64,000 nt of DNA from Lucifuga dentata (Eukaryota > Chordata > Actinopteri > Ophidiiformes > Bythitidae). Position numbers and translations under genes: made by a program. Shown one piece after another: positions 47,615 to 60,700 of this stretch. The notes below the pieces were generated by a model. It did not search any database. It worked only from the letters and a program-made list of their open reading frames with translations, and was not told the origin of the DNA. The stretch covers positions 145,232-209,231 of the forward strand of contig VXCM01000997.1 in NCBI GenBank assembly GCA_014773175.1, given 5' to 3'. Each line of letters opens with the position of its first letter. Positions within the stretch are counted from its first letter, which is position 1.

Positions 47615-47641
47615 GCAATTGTGCTCAAGGGGCACAATTGC
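47615..47641. repeat. Perfect 10-bp inverted repeat downstream of yeats2
   Basis: GCAATTGTGC, 7-base loop, GCACAATTGC. It lies between the yeats2 stop and its candidate poly-A signal, so it could be in the 3'UTR. Confidence 0.8.
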
Positions 47642-48291
47642 CTTTGCACTTGTTCATAGTGATAGATCTCCGGTTGTCATGGTGACAACACTTTAGAAAA
47701 AATATTTTGCCTTGAAAAGTACTCATCGCATTGCAATCAACTTGAATGATAGCAAATTGTAATACTGAGGTTGTTTCGTTTACACAACTTAACTCTTAGA
47801 TTCACCTCTGCTGGTGAACTGAGTGACTGAACCTTCCAGGAGATGAGACATGAATCAGTTTAGATGGTTTGGGGGGGACAGGTGCCTGATGTTACCGTTT
47901 CATCTCTGTAACTCAGCCTACATTTCCCTAAGGACTGGCTGGCTGTCTGGCAGGAAACACTTCATCATTAAATAATCTTGTTATGAGGTAAGCGAGAGTA
48001 TAACAGCCTCTCTAAATCAAATAACCCAAGACTCCCAACGCTGCTTCTTCCAGAAGCATTAGGAATAAAATGTTATAATATATTCAGAGTATTAGAAACA
48101 TCTGTTATTCCACTGCTGTGGAATTGAGCCCTTCTATATTAAGTTAATAAATACAGTACACTAGTAACTTCTACACAACCTGAAGAAACGGGACTACATC
48201 CAGGTGTGAATATTAATGGTTTGACAGCTTTTTCTTCCTTTGCCATCATGGCCAGTGCTTCAATTACCAGTTTAATCAGTTTTTTTATGCC

Positions 48292-51200
48292 TCAGTTGTC
48301 TTTAGCCAGGTAACCCATGTGTGTGTTGGTGAGGAAATCACAGGTGGGGATGCTGCAGACTGCCTGGTGGATGTTCATGGTTGTGATCTCTCTTGGAGCC
48401 CTGAAAACAATGTGACAGCATAAGGAATACAACCACGATGCAGTACAAGAGGAAATATGGTTCTCTTTGGTACATCACAGTTAATACTTTGTTCATAAAC
48501 AGACTTTCATTACAGGGCTTTGTTGAATACTTCAGTTTCTGTTCAGCAGACTGATGTCTTGCATAAGTGGCACAAAAAAAAAAAACCTATGCAGGCAAGA
48601 AGGACAGTAGATTTTGTTGATATCTTAAGTAACAAAAAACACCAGGTTTAAAAAACCTGCTGGTGCGTTGTTACTTCAGACAAAGGATTTTATTAAAAGG
48701 TTAGAAATGTGTTTAATTTTCCAGGCAGCTTTTGTGTTTTTAAATGATTTGTACAGATTTGGGCACGAGTGAGGGTGAAATTCTTGCCCCCATCACAGAG
48801 ACCTGGGGTTTGATCACCGTTTGTGTTACCTCCAACTTAGTCATGCTGCTATATGGAAATTGGTCAAGTTCACGGGTGGAAAGTGAGAGAGTTCTCATCG
48901 TTCGCTGCACTAGCTACTTCTACTGATCAGTTGAGGTGCCTGCACAGAGAGGAGCAGGAGCTGGAGAATGATGAACCACCCACATCCTGCTTGTGTCTTG
49001 GTGAAGCTTAACCAGAAGGTGAAAAGAAGTGGGTTGTGACACCATGTTAAAAGGTTAAAAGAAGAGGTAGCACGTGCTTACCTAGACCCTGCCTCAGACT
49101 TTCACACTGAATTTTTTCTTTTTTCTTTGAATTGTAACCCTTTTAGCATCCAAACCCCAAAGGTCCCAGATTTTTAAAATAACTACTAGAAATAATAAGC
49201 CCTATTCAAGAACAGTGACATATCTACCACTGCAGTTCTGCTTTAGATTTTATATTTAATTTCCTTTATTTTAAGTGACTTTGGGAAAGCCCTACATTCA
49301 CAAATGACTTGAAAAAAAAAGGATGGAGTGCCAAGCAGGTTGTGTGTTAGAAATAAAAACAGAAGTGTACTTCTGACCTGTTCTGAGGGGATTTGGCATA
49401 AGCCCCAGCCAGAGCTTCTCTCAGGATGTCACTGGCAAACTGTTCTGTGGCCTGCAGCATTACACACACACACACACGTCACAAAGGAAAAAAGTTTATA
49501 TAACAGTATAAGGTGAAACATGCAATAACGTGCATGCATGTCCTATACATAGTCTATATTCATCCATCCAGACAAGGGTATGTTGAGGTAAATATGACCC
49601 TTTCCACTGAAAAAATGGCTATCTTTTTGACATAGTGACTGACCTTCAAAATCATGGCTTCAACCACTGGAGCAAACACATTCTTCTCCACCTCAACCGG
49701 CTGGAAGGTTACTCCAATCTGAAAGGGGAAGGAAGATGAGAGGAGGGAGGGAGGGAGGGGGAGGGAGAGAGAGAGAGAGGTGTTAAAGAAGCACAGATTA
49801 ATTAGTGTCGCTTTCCTACCTTTTCCCTTAAAAGCAATATTGTACAATTGAGGATGTTTTATGATGAATTCATTAACACTATATTTGGACGAAGTGTTAA
49901 AAAAAAAAACAAAAAACAAACAGAATAATGTGAAGTCTAATTCAAGNCCCCCCCCCCCGTGCTTCCTAAACCCCAGACTGGTTCCTGACCTGCTGAGCTG
50001 TTTCACTGACAAACTGGGTAGACGGGCAGGGGCCGAGGTAGAACTTGGGCTCTGAATCTGCTTCTTGCTCCTCCTCTTTGACCTTTAGTTTCTTGCAGGG
50101 GGGGGTCACAGTGACAATATCCACTATTTCGTCATCTGCTTCCTCTGGTTCAGTCTTCAGGAGACTTTGCATCTGCTCCAGCCGCAGCATCAGCTCCTCA
50201 CAGCTACTCAGAGTTGATGGGCACTCTGTGGACGCATTCACATGTTCACCTTTAACGCACCATTTCAAAGACAGCAAATGAGTGTTTCATTTATTGTGTG
50301 GGTGTGTAAAAACTTATGAGGGATCTAAAGTCAAGCTCCAATGCTTAATTGTTTTTTTTTTTAATACTGGCTTATTTTGTCAGTTCTGCAATCAAGAGTA
50401 AAATTGAAGAATNAATTGTTTTTTTTTTTAATACTGGCTTATTTTGTCAGTTCTGCAATCAAGAGTAAAATTGAAGAATTGTGTGTGTGTGTGTGAGAGA
50501 GATGGTAAGAACAGCAGAGTATCATTTTGTTGGCTCAGGCAAGTGCATGACTCACTGAGCTAAGCAGCCTCATCTCTCTCCCTTCAGAGTAGAAGACTCC
50601 TGGCAGGANCCCCCCCCCACAACTGGATAGCACACTTCTTGACCAAATGGTAACTGCAGAAGCATTACACCCACACTTGATGCACCCTGAATCACTGTGA
50701 AGGGAAAATATTGATTCATGCTGGGATGCTGAAAACAGACAAGTCAGAAATGAGCCCAAGTGAACCAATAGCAGCGATGCATCAACACACTAACTCACCA
50801 GGTTCACTGTCTATCTGAGTGAGGATGTCTTCGATGGATTCGTTGTCATTCTTGCGCTGTGGCTCAGGGTCAGGAGGTGTGTAGCCCCTCTGTCTGCACC
50901 ACTGGACTACCTCTCTGGTCTTGGGGGGAGTGAGGGCCTGCAGGCGCGGCGAGCGGTCCAACACATCCTGGACTACCCGCTTTACTGCCACAGCTCGCTG
51001 GAGCTGCACACATAAACATGCCAGAATTTAAAAAAATAAATAAACCTCTACATTAGGTATAAAAGCCTTAAACACTTGATACTAACAAACAGTTTGCAAT
51101 TGCCCAGTTTTGAAATTTAAGCGCTCACAATCTCTTTACAGTGCAGAATCTGTGACCATGTAGCCACTTTCCCTTGTCCCAAGACAGTATAATGCTAAAG

Positions 51201-54200
51201 TGCCTGTAGGTATAAATATACATATCTGAGTTTCTTTGCAGGCCTGTTAAGGAAAACAGACAGTGACGACATAGGCTGCATTATACAGATTTACTGATGA
51301 ATCCATTAAGGAGAGATTCGAAGAGACAACCAGACAGAGATACAATCTGACCAGACAGACAGAAGACATGAGGCAAGCAGAAAGCCTGCTGAATCAGAGG
51401 TCCAGTGCACACACACGACAAAACTCCATATAATGCAAATTATTAGTGACAGTAAAGACGCCTTCATCCTAGAGCCTGATTAATAAGGGACACAAGTGCT
51501 GTCGCTGAGGTACTGATGGGGTTAAATTAAACTGGCTGCTTCCATAGAGAAAAGTTAAAAGTGTTCAGTCTTATACTTGGAAACCTTGAGAAAACAAGCA
51601 GATTGCTGATCCAGCTTTCTCATTTTGCAACACCCACCCCAAGGAACACTCACTCTTACTTCCAATAAAGGTGTGTGCCAGAATATCTGTATGATTTCTT
51701 GAGACAATATTGTTGTTTCATATTAATTTTCACATAAAAACAGAATTTAACTACTAATGTCCATTGTAAATATGTTGGCAGTGATCTGACTGTACATGAG
51801 AGTCAGAGGATGTGTATCACTGACATACAGATAACATACAATATGAAATTTTAATTTTCAGCATCAGACAAAGGTAACAAAACAAAATTTCACCTCTGAT
51901 GCCCTGCGCTTGCCAATATTCCAGGAATAATACTGTTCTGTTGAAGAGGCACAGAACGGATGGGAATCGTCAGCTGAAAGGACAAACAAGAAAAGAATAA
52001 AATGGCTGCATGCAATCCATTAACATTTATTCTGTTTGTCAACTACATGTTCACTTACTCTTATCTGGCACAATCAGAGGGAACTTCTTCACAACAGCTG
52101 TCAGCAGCTGCATCATGGTCTCTATATGCTCAGTGCTGAAGAGAAGAAAGACAAAACAGTCACATTTAGTAGCGGAAAATATTCATTGCAAAGGTAACCA
52201 GGATGAGACACTGTTGCTAAAACCCTCCTTTAACTTTCTGGCAGCTCACTCATCCATATGGAGAAATTAATTCAGCAAGTTTAAGTTGTTAATAAGCTTT
52301 AAAATAAAGAATGTCGTTGCACTCTGATGACTCAGTTCATGTTCATATTTTTGCATTTGCATCACAATCTTTCAAATGTTAAGTATTTGTTATTAAATGT
52401 GATGAATTTAACTAGAATTTTGACAGAGAGCATAATTGGCCTAAATTAATTAGAGGTAAAGTGGCATAATGACTTGTACTTACTTGATGAAGTCATGCAT
52501 GAAATTATCCGCCCCTTGTTCCTGCTTGACAGTGGTCGTTGCTGAGGCAATATTGACAGAAGTGGGTAAGGGAGCAGGGGGTGATGGGATGGCTGTGACA
52601 GGTGTGCCTACACCTGGCTCCGTCTTTACTGTGGAAGCAGAGTGACAGCAAGAAGCAAGTGTGACATAGAGATTAATTTCATTAAACCCACATTTTAAGG
52701 TGAAGACAGAAGAGGCGATGGTGAAAAAGTACCAGGATGAACTATGACAGGGAAGAGAATGGAGGCTGGGAATACAACAGGGAGGGAATCAATGGAATCA
52801 ATGGACAGAGGAAAGAGGGTGGAAGTGGGGATGGACAGCTCTCACCTTGTGCCAGAGGCAGGGCAAGGGAGAGGGAGGCCTGGCTGGCAGGACTCGGAGA
52901 GGCTCCAGCTCCAGCTGCTCCTGGAGTGGTGGAGGAGGAGGAGGAAGGGGTACTGGAGACTGAGCCTTTAGACACGACTACACAGAAGAAAACACACAGG
53001 ATGGATCAATGGCTCGTAAGGGAAAGTAACTAAGTAAATACAATATGAGGGGAGGTCATGCTAAGGCTGTTCACGATGGAGAGAAAATATAATAGAATCT
53101 ACAACATATCCATCTCCATCTCAAATTTAAATATTTTTTCCACAGAAACATGTTATTAAAGGTATGTGAACAGCAGTGATGATGCTGAAGGCTGTACTGG
53201 TGCAGCAAATATTCCATTTGCTTGGCTTGGTCACTCTCACCTTTCCCAACTGGCATGAGTATGGTCTGTACTCCTCCAGCCCCAGTGCCAACCCCCAGCT
53301 GTTTGAGCTGATTGGCAGGGATAGTTAAGACTGTCTGCTGGGAGCTGGAGCCTCCAGAGTGGATCTTGAGCATGCCTGAACAAAACACAATGCATTTGAG
53401 ATGGACCTAAATTTGTTCAACTATTATTTATTGGATCCACATTCAAACCAAGAGAAAAGTGCAGGATGCCCATGAGGTTCCTCTCTGCCTACCTGAGAGA
53501 GTAGCACCTGTCTTCCCTCCTCCTGCCGTCATCCCACTGACTAGTGAGGCTGCTGTGACCAGCGATGTACTGGAGCTTTTGGACACACCCACCACAGTCC
53601 CCACTGCTGCTCCCTTGGACATGCTGATGACCGGCATGTTGGTGATGCTTTTGGCAACTGTTACTACGGCGCCAGTTGAACCCCCAGTGCTCTTTGTCAT
53701 GGTAGCAGAGTTGCCAGCACCTTTGGCCAAAGTAGCCACGGTGCTCTTTGACAGGCTGCTGCCGGCAGCCGTGCTGGCATTTTTTGCTGCACTGATAACT
53801 GCTGCCTGGTTAGCTGCCACCAGTAGAGAATGATGCTGAGCAGCAGACTTCCCACCATCACCCGCCTGCTGAGAACACACACAAACACAGCTCTCAAACA
53901 GGAAACACAAATAAATGCAACTTTATTTATTTTTTTTTTTTTAACAGATCAATAACAGTGGTATTTTTTTAAAATAATTTATAATGTTTTTATGCAACAT
54001 ATGCAAGCTTACTATAATATCTTCATGCAATGTGTGATATACACTGACTTTTCCAAGGGAAAAAAGGCACACTGGTTGACAAAATTAAATATGGCTGAAA
54101 TTAAGAGTTGGTTATTTACTGTGTCTTTGCTCAGCTCACAGTTTCAGTGCTATGCAATTCCCACAACCATCCAATCGAGCCATTGGGTTTAGGAAATTCC

Positions 54201-57200
54201 CCAAAACAAAGGAATCAATTTCTTGTCCTGGAAGAGATTTGTTTCTAACAAGAAAAGCAAAGTTGTGTTCCTCTAGGCAGTAACTATTTTGTGTCTCGAT
54301 ATACAGCATCACTCAAAGTTTGAAAGCAGTTCTGCTTGGTTAGAAAAGGAATAACTGTCAGAAAGACCAAAAGAAAAAATGATGAAGACTGTTAAACTGA
54401 CCTGTTGCTGGTTGGCTGCTGTGGCAGCGCTGGCAGAGCTGGGGGTGGAGCTAGCAGCTGTGATGACGCCGCCTGTCATTCTAAGTGTGGTCGTCCCTGG
54501 CTTGGACAAGTGTCCTGCTGCTGCTGCAGTGACCGTCTTGACAGAGCCATCAGACAACTTTACCTGTGCACCCTGGGAGCCGCCCACCACCTGTCAGTCA
54601 TAGCCAGACAAAACTGAGTTCTTTGTCTGAAACAAAACAGTTTACATGACCATACTAAAACTGTCCAGGAAACGAGTGAGGTGAGCAAATCAATACCTAA
54701 ACCAAAGTGACTTTCTAGCCACTTACTTTAACTAACCCACATATTTCCACTAAAAAGAACACCAATCCCATGAGCATGAGTGGAAGAATCTGCCTCCAGT
54801 CCATCAGCATATAATTGAGCACTTTACTGCTATAAGCAGTCAGCCAATAATAAAATAAAACAATACTGGACTGGACTATGTTTCTGCTAGAAAAGCAGTT
54901 AAAGAGGATAAGGGTCACAAACTTGATGACAGTGACTATAATGGCTTCCATCTGAATCATACATAGAAATTTAATGTGCTGCCCTTTCATCTTGTTCCCC
55001 AAACTGACCTGAGCCAGGATGGCTGCTTTCTGTCCAGCTGTCACCCGGATGGCCTGTTGGGTAACAGTTGCTTGAGATGAAGCTGCATGACTTGCTGAAC
55101 TAGAACCTCCCTGCTTCCCTGCACCCTGTGCTGGCTGGCCAACCAGAAATGTGCCCTGGGTTAAAGTGGACAAACAAGGGGTGGGGTGGGCGTTAGGGAG
55201 CCAACAACATATTAGGATGGTTAATTTATTGGTCATTAGAGACACTGTGGTTTAAATCTAGCATGGTTAACTACACTGCATTCATAAGTGGGAAAATTGG
55301 ATTAAGGGTGCATTGTAGCATCTTAGGCTAAAATGATCAATCATCATGGCCAATAACAGTAGGACACACTAGGATACTTTTAACAGCCGTAATCATTCAA
55401 ATGAGGGTTATTTTTGAATAAACACATAAAAAGTTATGAATACTGAGAAAACACACACAAATCACTCGCAATTACTGGGAAAAAGGCCCCCGATCCTTCA
55501 TGTAAATTTAGGTGGAAACTACAGTGAAACATAAAGACTTCAACTTCATTTTATGTTGTTGGATAAATGCACAGACTGCATGTTCCCAAGCTGACTGCAG
55601 GATCAATGCTACAGTAATGACTGTGTCTAATTAAAACCAAGCTGGGCTAAACCTCTCTAGCAGAATACAAAAATCTGAGCTTCACTAAGGAAAACAGCCT
55701 CATTGTAGACATGCAGTACAAATCCTATCACGCTATAAGGGAATAAAATCTAAAAACAGAGTATGTTCATGTGTAGCATTAGTATTTCAACATTGAAGTG
55801 TATGTTTCTACCAACCTGTGGGGTCTGTTTAAGGATATAGGACGTATAGGAGAGGTTGGAAGGCAGACTGCTTGAAGAAGAGGAGGATGTCTGGGAGCCT
55901 CCAGCAGCCGCTGATGAGCTGCTGTGGGACTGCTGACCTAAATTACGGCCATGTAAACACACATACATTAGTCTCAAAGAATGATTCCAATTTTCTTTAC
56001 ACTCAACTTTACCTTTTATTCATACTTTGAGTAGTTTTAAATAAATAAAAGCATATTCTATTTATACAAACTGATTTTGAAGCAGAGCCTTATTGAGTAC
56101 AAAGTACTGAGAGTCATTAGTTTACTGAAGTGGATTTTATATTAAATATACAGGAATTTATACAGCCTCCACATAATTTGAAAAGATGCAGGTCATGTGA
56201 GAAATTACCTCAGAGCACACTAAGATATTGAAGAATACATGACTATGACTAGGTCACTGTAAAGATGTACTGCAGCAGCCAAACTCTGCAAATATCATTA
56301 GCATGCCTCAAGCTGTGGAATCATTTAAGCAGTGAGTTTGTTAAAGTTACTTTTTCCAGACTTTGTGATGAGCCAAAAGCAACAACATTTGACGTACAAC
56401 TTTCTACAACTTGAGGCATAATGGACAATTTGAGAGCAAAGAGCTTTTGCTGGACACAAAGTCAAGAAATATAAGAATATCACATATTAAAAGAAAATTG
56501 CTAAGTCCCTCTAACACTCCTGTATTGCTGTGCATTTTTCTCATTGGGATCCACACAATGGTGAAATACGTAGTTGCCACAGGTCAGAAAGATCCCACAG
56601 ACCTGTTACTCATGGATAAGCTTTCATGTTAAAACGACTTTCATAGTCACCAATTTTCAAAACCTTTCAAGGTAAAAACTTTAAAGGCTAATATTTTTCT
56701 TTGAAGGGTGAAGATGGTATGAATCCCTTTGACCTCTAAGCTTATATTTCCTGTTCAATAATCAATAACTGGCTATGGATGATGGCTTAACACTAGAACC
56801 GTTTAGTTGTGTCTGAACGGGCATTTTCTTCTTGGAACATGTGAATATTATTGCAAAACAAAGCTCTTATATATTTATGACCGTAAACTATTGTGTAAAT
56901 ATCCAAATTAATTTGTAGTATATAATTTGTATAGGATTAAAATGTCTGACCTGCACTGGATGCTCGGAGGATTGCTCCCTGTGGGATGAGGAGCAACTTG
57001 CCCTTCCCTGATGGGTTCTTACTGTTGGTGGTCAAGTAGAGCTTGGTTCCTGGAGGCAAATTGGCTAAATTGGCCAGGTTGTTGGCCGGTAGCTGAAGAG
57101 TTGCCATCACTAATGACAGACACAGAAAGACAAAGTAACTCACCAATCTCCTCTATTAGAATGTATCATAAACGGTTGAAATGGAAGGAATGTTCTGGTC

Positions 57201-57709
57201 AGAGTACAAGCTTATGTGTGCCAACTATGATAATTATATTACTTGTGCAACCCTAACAATTCATGAACCCATGTAATACCATGTATTACCATAACCCATG
57301 TAGGCTGGGTCGTAACAATGTGCACTTGTATGTGTGTGTGAACTCTGACCTCCACTCTTGCCACTTCCTGAGCCACCAGCTCCCTTGGTGGCAGCCTGCT
57401 GACCAGAGATGCCACTTGCTCCACTGACGATGGCTTTAGCAACTCCCTGAGCCAACACTTGCTTCCCACCCACTACCTTGGAGACAGAGGGGTTTCCCTT
57501 GGCGACCAGGATCTGTCCACTGCTGATAGCCACCTGTTTGACTGCAGACTGAAGCGTTGAGCTAACGGGAATGCCTAACATCTAGAAACGGGAACAGTTC
57601 AAAACATAAATTTTGAATGACAGTGACTTTTGACAACACAATTACTGTATATCAATATTAACCTTTAAAGGACTGTTGCACATCTGTATATGGGGGGGGG
57701 AGAGGGAGA

Positions 57710-57747
<38 letters not shown>

Positions 57748-60700
57748 CACCTTGCTAGTTGTGGTCCCTGTGGCCCCTCCTGCCTGTTTCTGGGCTGACA
57801 TGGAGATCATGTGACCTCCCTTCAATGCGACAAACTGGTGTGCTGCTGTAGCAGCAGGTTGCTGCTGATTGGTTACTGTGGAAACCATCTGCTGTTGTGT
57901 TGACACTTCTCCTGGCTCTTGCTTGATAATAACCTGCCCAAAACATGCATATGGAGATTCAGACTGTAACTGAAAGGCCACAGTGCTTTCAAGAAATGTT
58001 TTTATTTATTTATTTTTTATCATTAAGATTTCTACATCTGCTTTGGTCTTTAGTATTAGCAGCCAGTAAGCTGCAACAGAGGGAACCGAGAATCTAAGTG
58101 AGTGCATCACTTCAGCGAAACAAAAATTTTAACCAACATCAGATTTAAACCTGAGGGGATGATGAGGACGTGTGAGTGGATGGATTTCACAGAAGGTTCT
58201 GACACCCTGTGCATAAGACAACAGAGAACCAAGCAATTCTCTCAGCAAAGTCCTCTGCCCTCGTGTCTTTAGAGTGATGTCCCATTTAATAGCTTGCCAA
58301 GGTGCTCAGATTTGCTGAAGATAGCACCCTGGCCTACTATTAATATCACACTGCTTTGTTAAAGACACAGATTCTCCATAAATATATATATATATATATA
58401 TGAATCTAGTCTGATGGTGACACCATCAAGATTTGACTCACCTTTACACCCGAAGAGAGGAAGGTGCCTGTGTGAACTTTGGGGGCTGGAGAGCGAGTGC
58501 CATGGGCAGCAGACTGCTTGGCCGATGGACTTCCTGTGGCATAATGTACACACAAACACACACAATAAGTCAGGAAAGAGATGACTGCACTGGTAAGGTT
58601 ACTGTGGGGTGTAGGGTAAGGTGACAGGTTTTTCTCAGGGTTATTTTGCATGGATATTGAAGCAGGGCTGGAGCTGCTCTGCACAAACTCACTGAATATT
58701 GCTCAGGTTTCACTCCTTATCTACTGCATTAAAACGTGTTTTTAGTGGTGAATCATCCACCCACATCAACCTCATCCACCTTGATAAAACATCACTTAAT
58801 AGCTCTCTACCAGATCAGGTTGAGCTGTGCACTTATGGAGGAAGTGTGGGAGAGTGCTGAGTGGGCGAGAGAGAGCGAGCAATCTCAGGGAAAGAGCTTC
58901 TAAGTGGAATGTGAACTGACACTGCTGATGTGAGGAGGAGAGCGATGCAAGTTGACTCTGCTCCATGTTGTGATGGCTGACACACAGAATGCACATCTGG
59001 TGTATTTGATAATGAAATTGTGTTTGAAGATGCAGAAACATAAAAAGTATAAACACATAAAACCTGATGTAAGTGTGGGGTCTCATGTAAGCCTGATTTA
59101 AGTGTGGGGTCCAACCTCTACATCCTCAAAATTTTGCCATGAGACACAGCAGTTCAGTCTCCATGGTAACCTCTCATCCAGCAACTCAGCAACTAGGCTG
59201 CTGCCTCGCCACGTTATAATTTATGAGTGCAAATCAAGGAAAAAAGACACAGGGGCAGAGAAACACAGGGAGGAAGTTAAAAACACCAAGGGTGTGATAC
59301 TGCTAAATAAGAAAGAAAAAGAGGTAAGAAAGGATGCACAATCCAAAAAAAAAAAAAAAAAANAAAAAAAAAAAAAAAAACAAGCAACAAGTGTTAACAA
59401 GTGCCAGTGGGAAAAAAGAGAAAGAGAGAGAGAGAGCAAAGAAAATCTGGGTTGTTGTTGTTCATCATCTGCTCTGCTCTACATGATCATGCTTTGTAAC
59501 CATTTTTCTTTTCTATGTGGGAGACTTAAGACTCTTCTTCTCAATTTCACCACAGGTCCATTTCCCAAACAAAGCACCACTGCGACACTGAGTATAAGAC
59601 GTGTACCTGTGGAGGCAGCAGACGTGGTGGACATGCCAATCACCTGGCCTGGCTTGTCAACAATGATATACGGGTTGTTTAGCACCGACGAAGAGCTCTG
59701 TTTGCTATGGATAGGGGTGGAGGCAGCGGGTGTGCGAGGCAGTGGGGAGTGACTAGGGGTGGAGATGGGTGACCCTGAGAGGAGAAAAAACATGAATAAT
59801 TTCAATACCAGTAATTCTCTTTAATGATGTAATCACAATGACTGGTTTGTCATTTGTGTCATCAATGGACAATCAATTCATTTACTGGGATTCATTTGCA
59901 TTGATTTATTTTTGTGGTGTGGCACCAAAGGGTATTTTGCAGAGTCCCTTTTTATGGTTTTTGTAGGTTATCAAATTTGTGCTTGACGGAACAGGAGTAG
60001 TGCCAACTCCAATCAAGCCCCATCAATGTATTCTTCACAATAAATATAGTGCAGAATAAATGTCAATGCCAGCTCACAAAGTGTGCAAAACACAAGGAAC
60101 TGAACAATGCTATTAATATTAGAATTCAGACAAAATCCAATATGCCACATGTCTCTAGTTAGACAGTATTTCTAACTGGTGGTAGTATTCTAACCAAATT
60201 AAAAGTTTTTCCTGTACAATTATTTGACAAAGATGTCAGGTGAATGGGTATTTCTTACTACTGTTTTATTTAACTTTGAATCACAAAAACTAATCACACA
60301 AAATAATCCACTGTGACTGAAAAAAAAGAGTAAAAATTATTTTAAAGAAATGCATTAGAAACACTGTGAAATGGGCACATTTTACTTGGTGGAGACGGTT
60401 ACCTGAGACAATTTTGCAGCTCATAGTGATTGGTTGGAACGATTTCCCAGGAGACTCAGAGGGACTGGGTGGCTGTGCTTGGGGAACAATCTTACAGCTT
60501 GCTGTAATAGGCTGGAAGGCAGAGTTACCATGGGAACCCAAAGTGATTCTGTCACTGGCTTTGGGTCTGGTTGGGGTGAGTTCACCAGCAGAGAGACCTG
60601 TGCTGTGTCCGCCAGCAGACCTCACAGTCTCAGCTTTGATGAAACCTGGAAGAAGACCGGGGATTGTGGATCAGTAAAAAAAAAAAACTGGAAAGATGGG

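Larger units (their letters stand above)
48292..52135 (-). other. yeats2: yeats2 conserved C-terminal region
   Basis: Exons from 52135 leftwards encode [116 protein letters not shown] and [11 protein letters not shown]...CDFLTN. The final three exons have the helix pattern of a histone-fold-like segment. YEATS2 is known to pair with NC2-beta (DR1) through a histone fold; assigning it here is inference. Confidence 0.75.

Noticed and set aside
53459..53833. 124-codon plus-strand ORF
   Set aside because: Antisense of the Ala/Ser/Thr-rich yeats2 exon 53868-53493; the minus frame matches YEATS2 and has splice sites.
59102..59752. 216-codon plus-strand ORF
   Set aside because: It runs through poly-A with N and the antisense of yeats2 exon 59774-59607.
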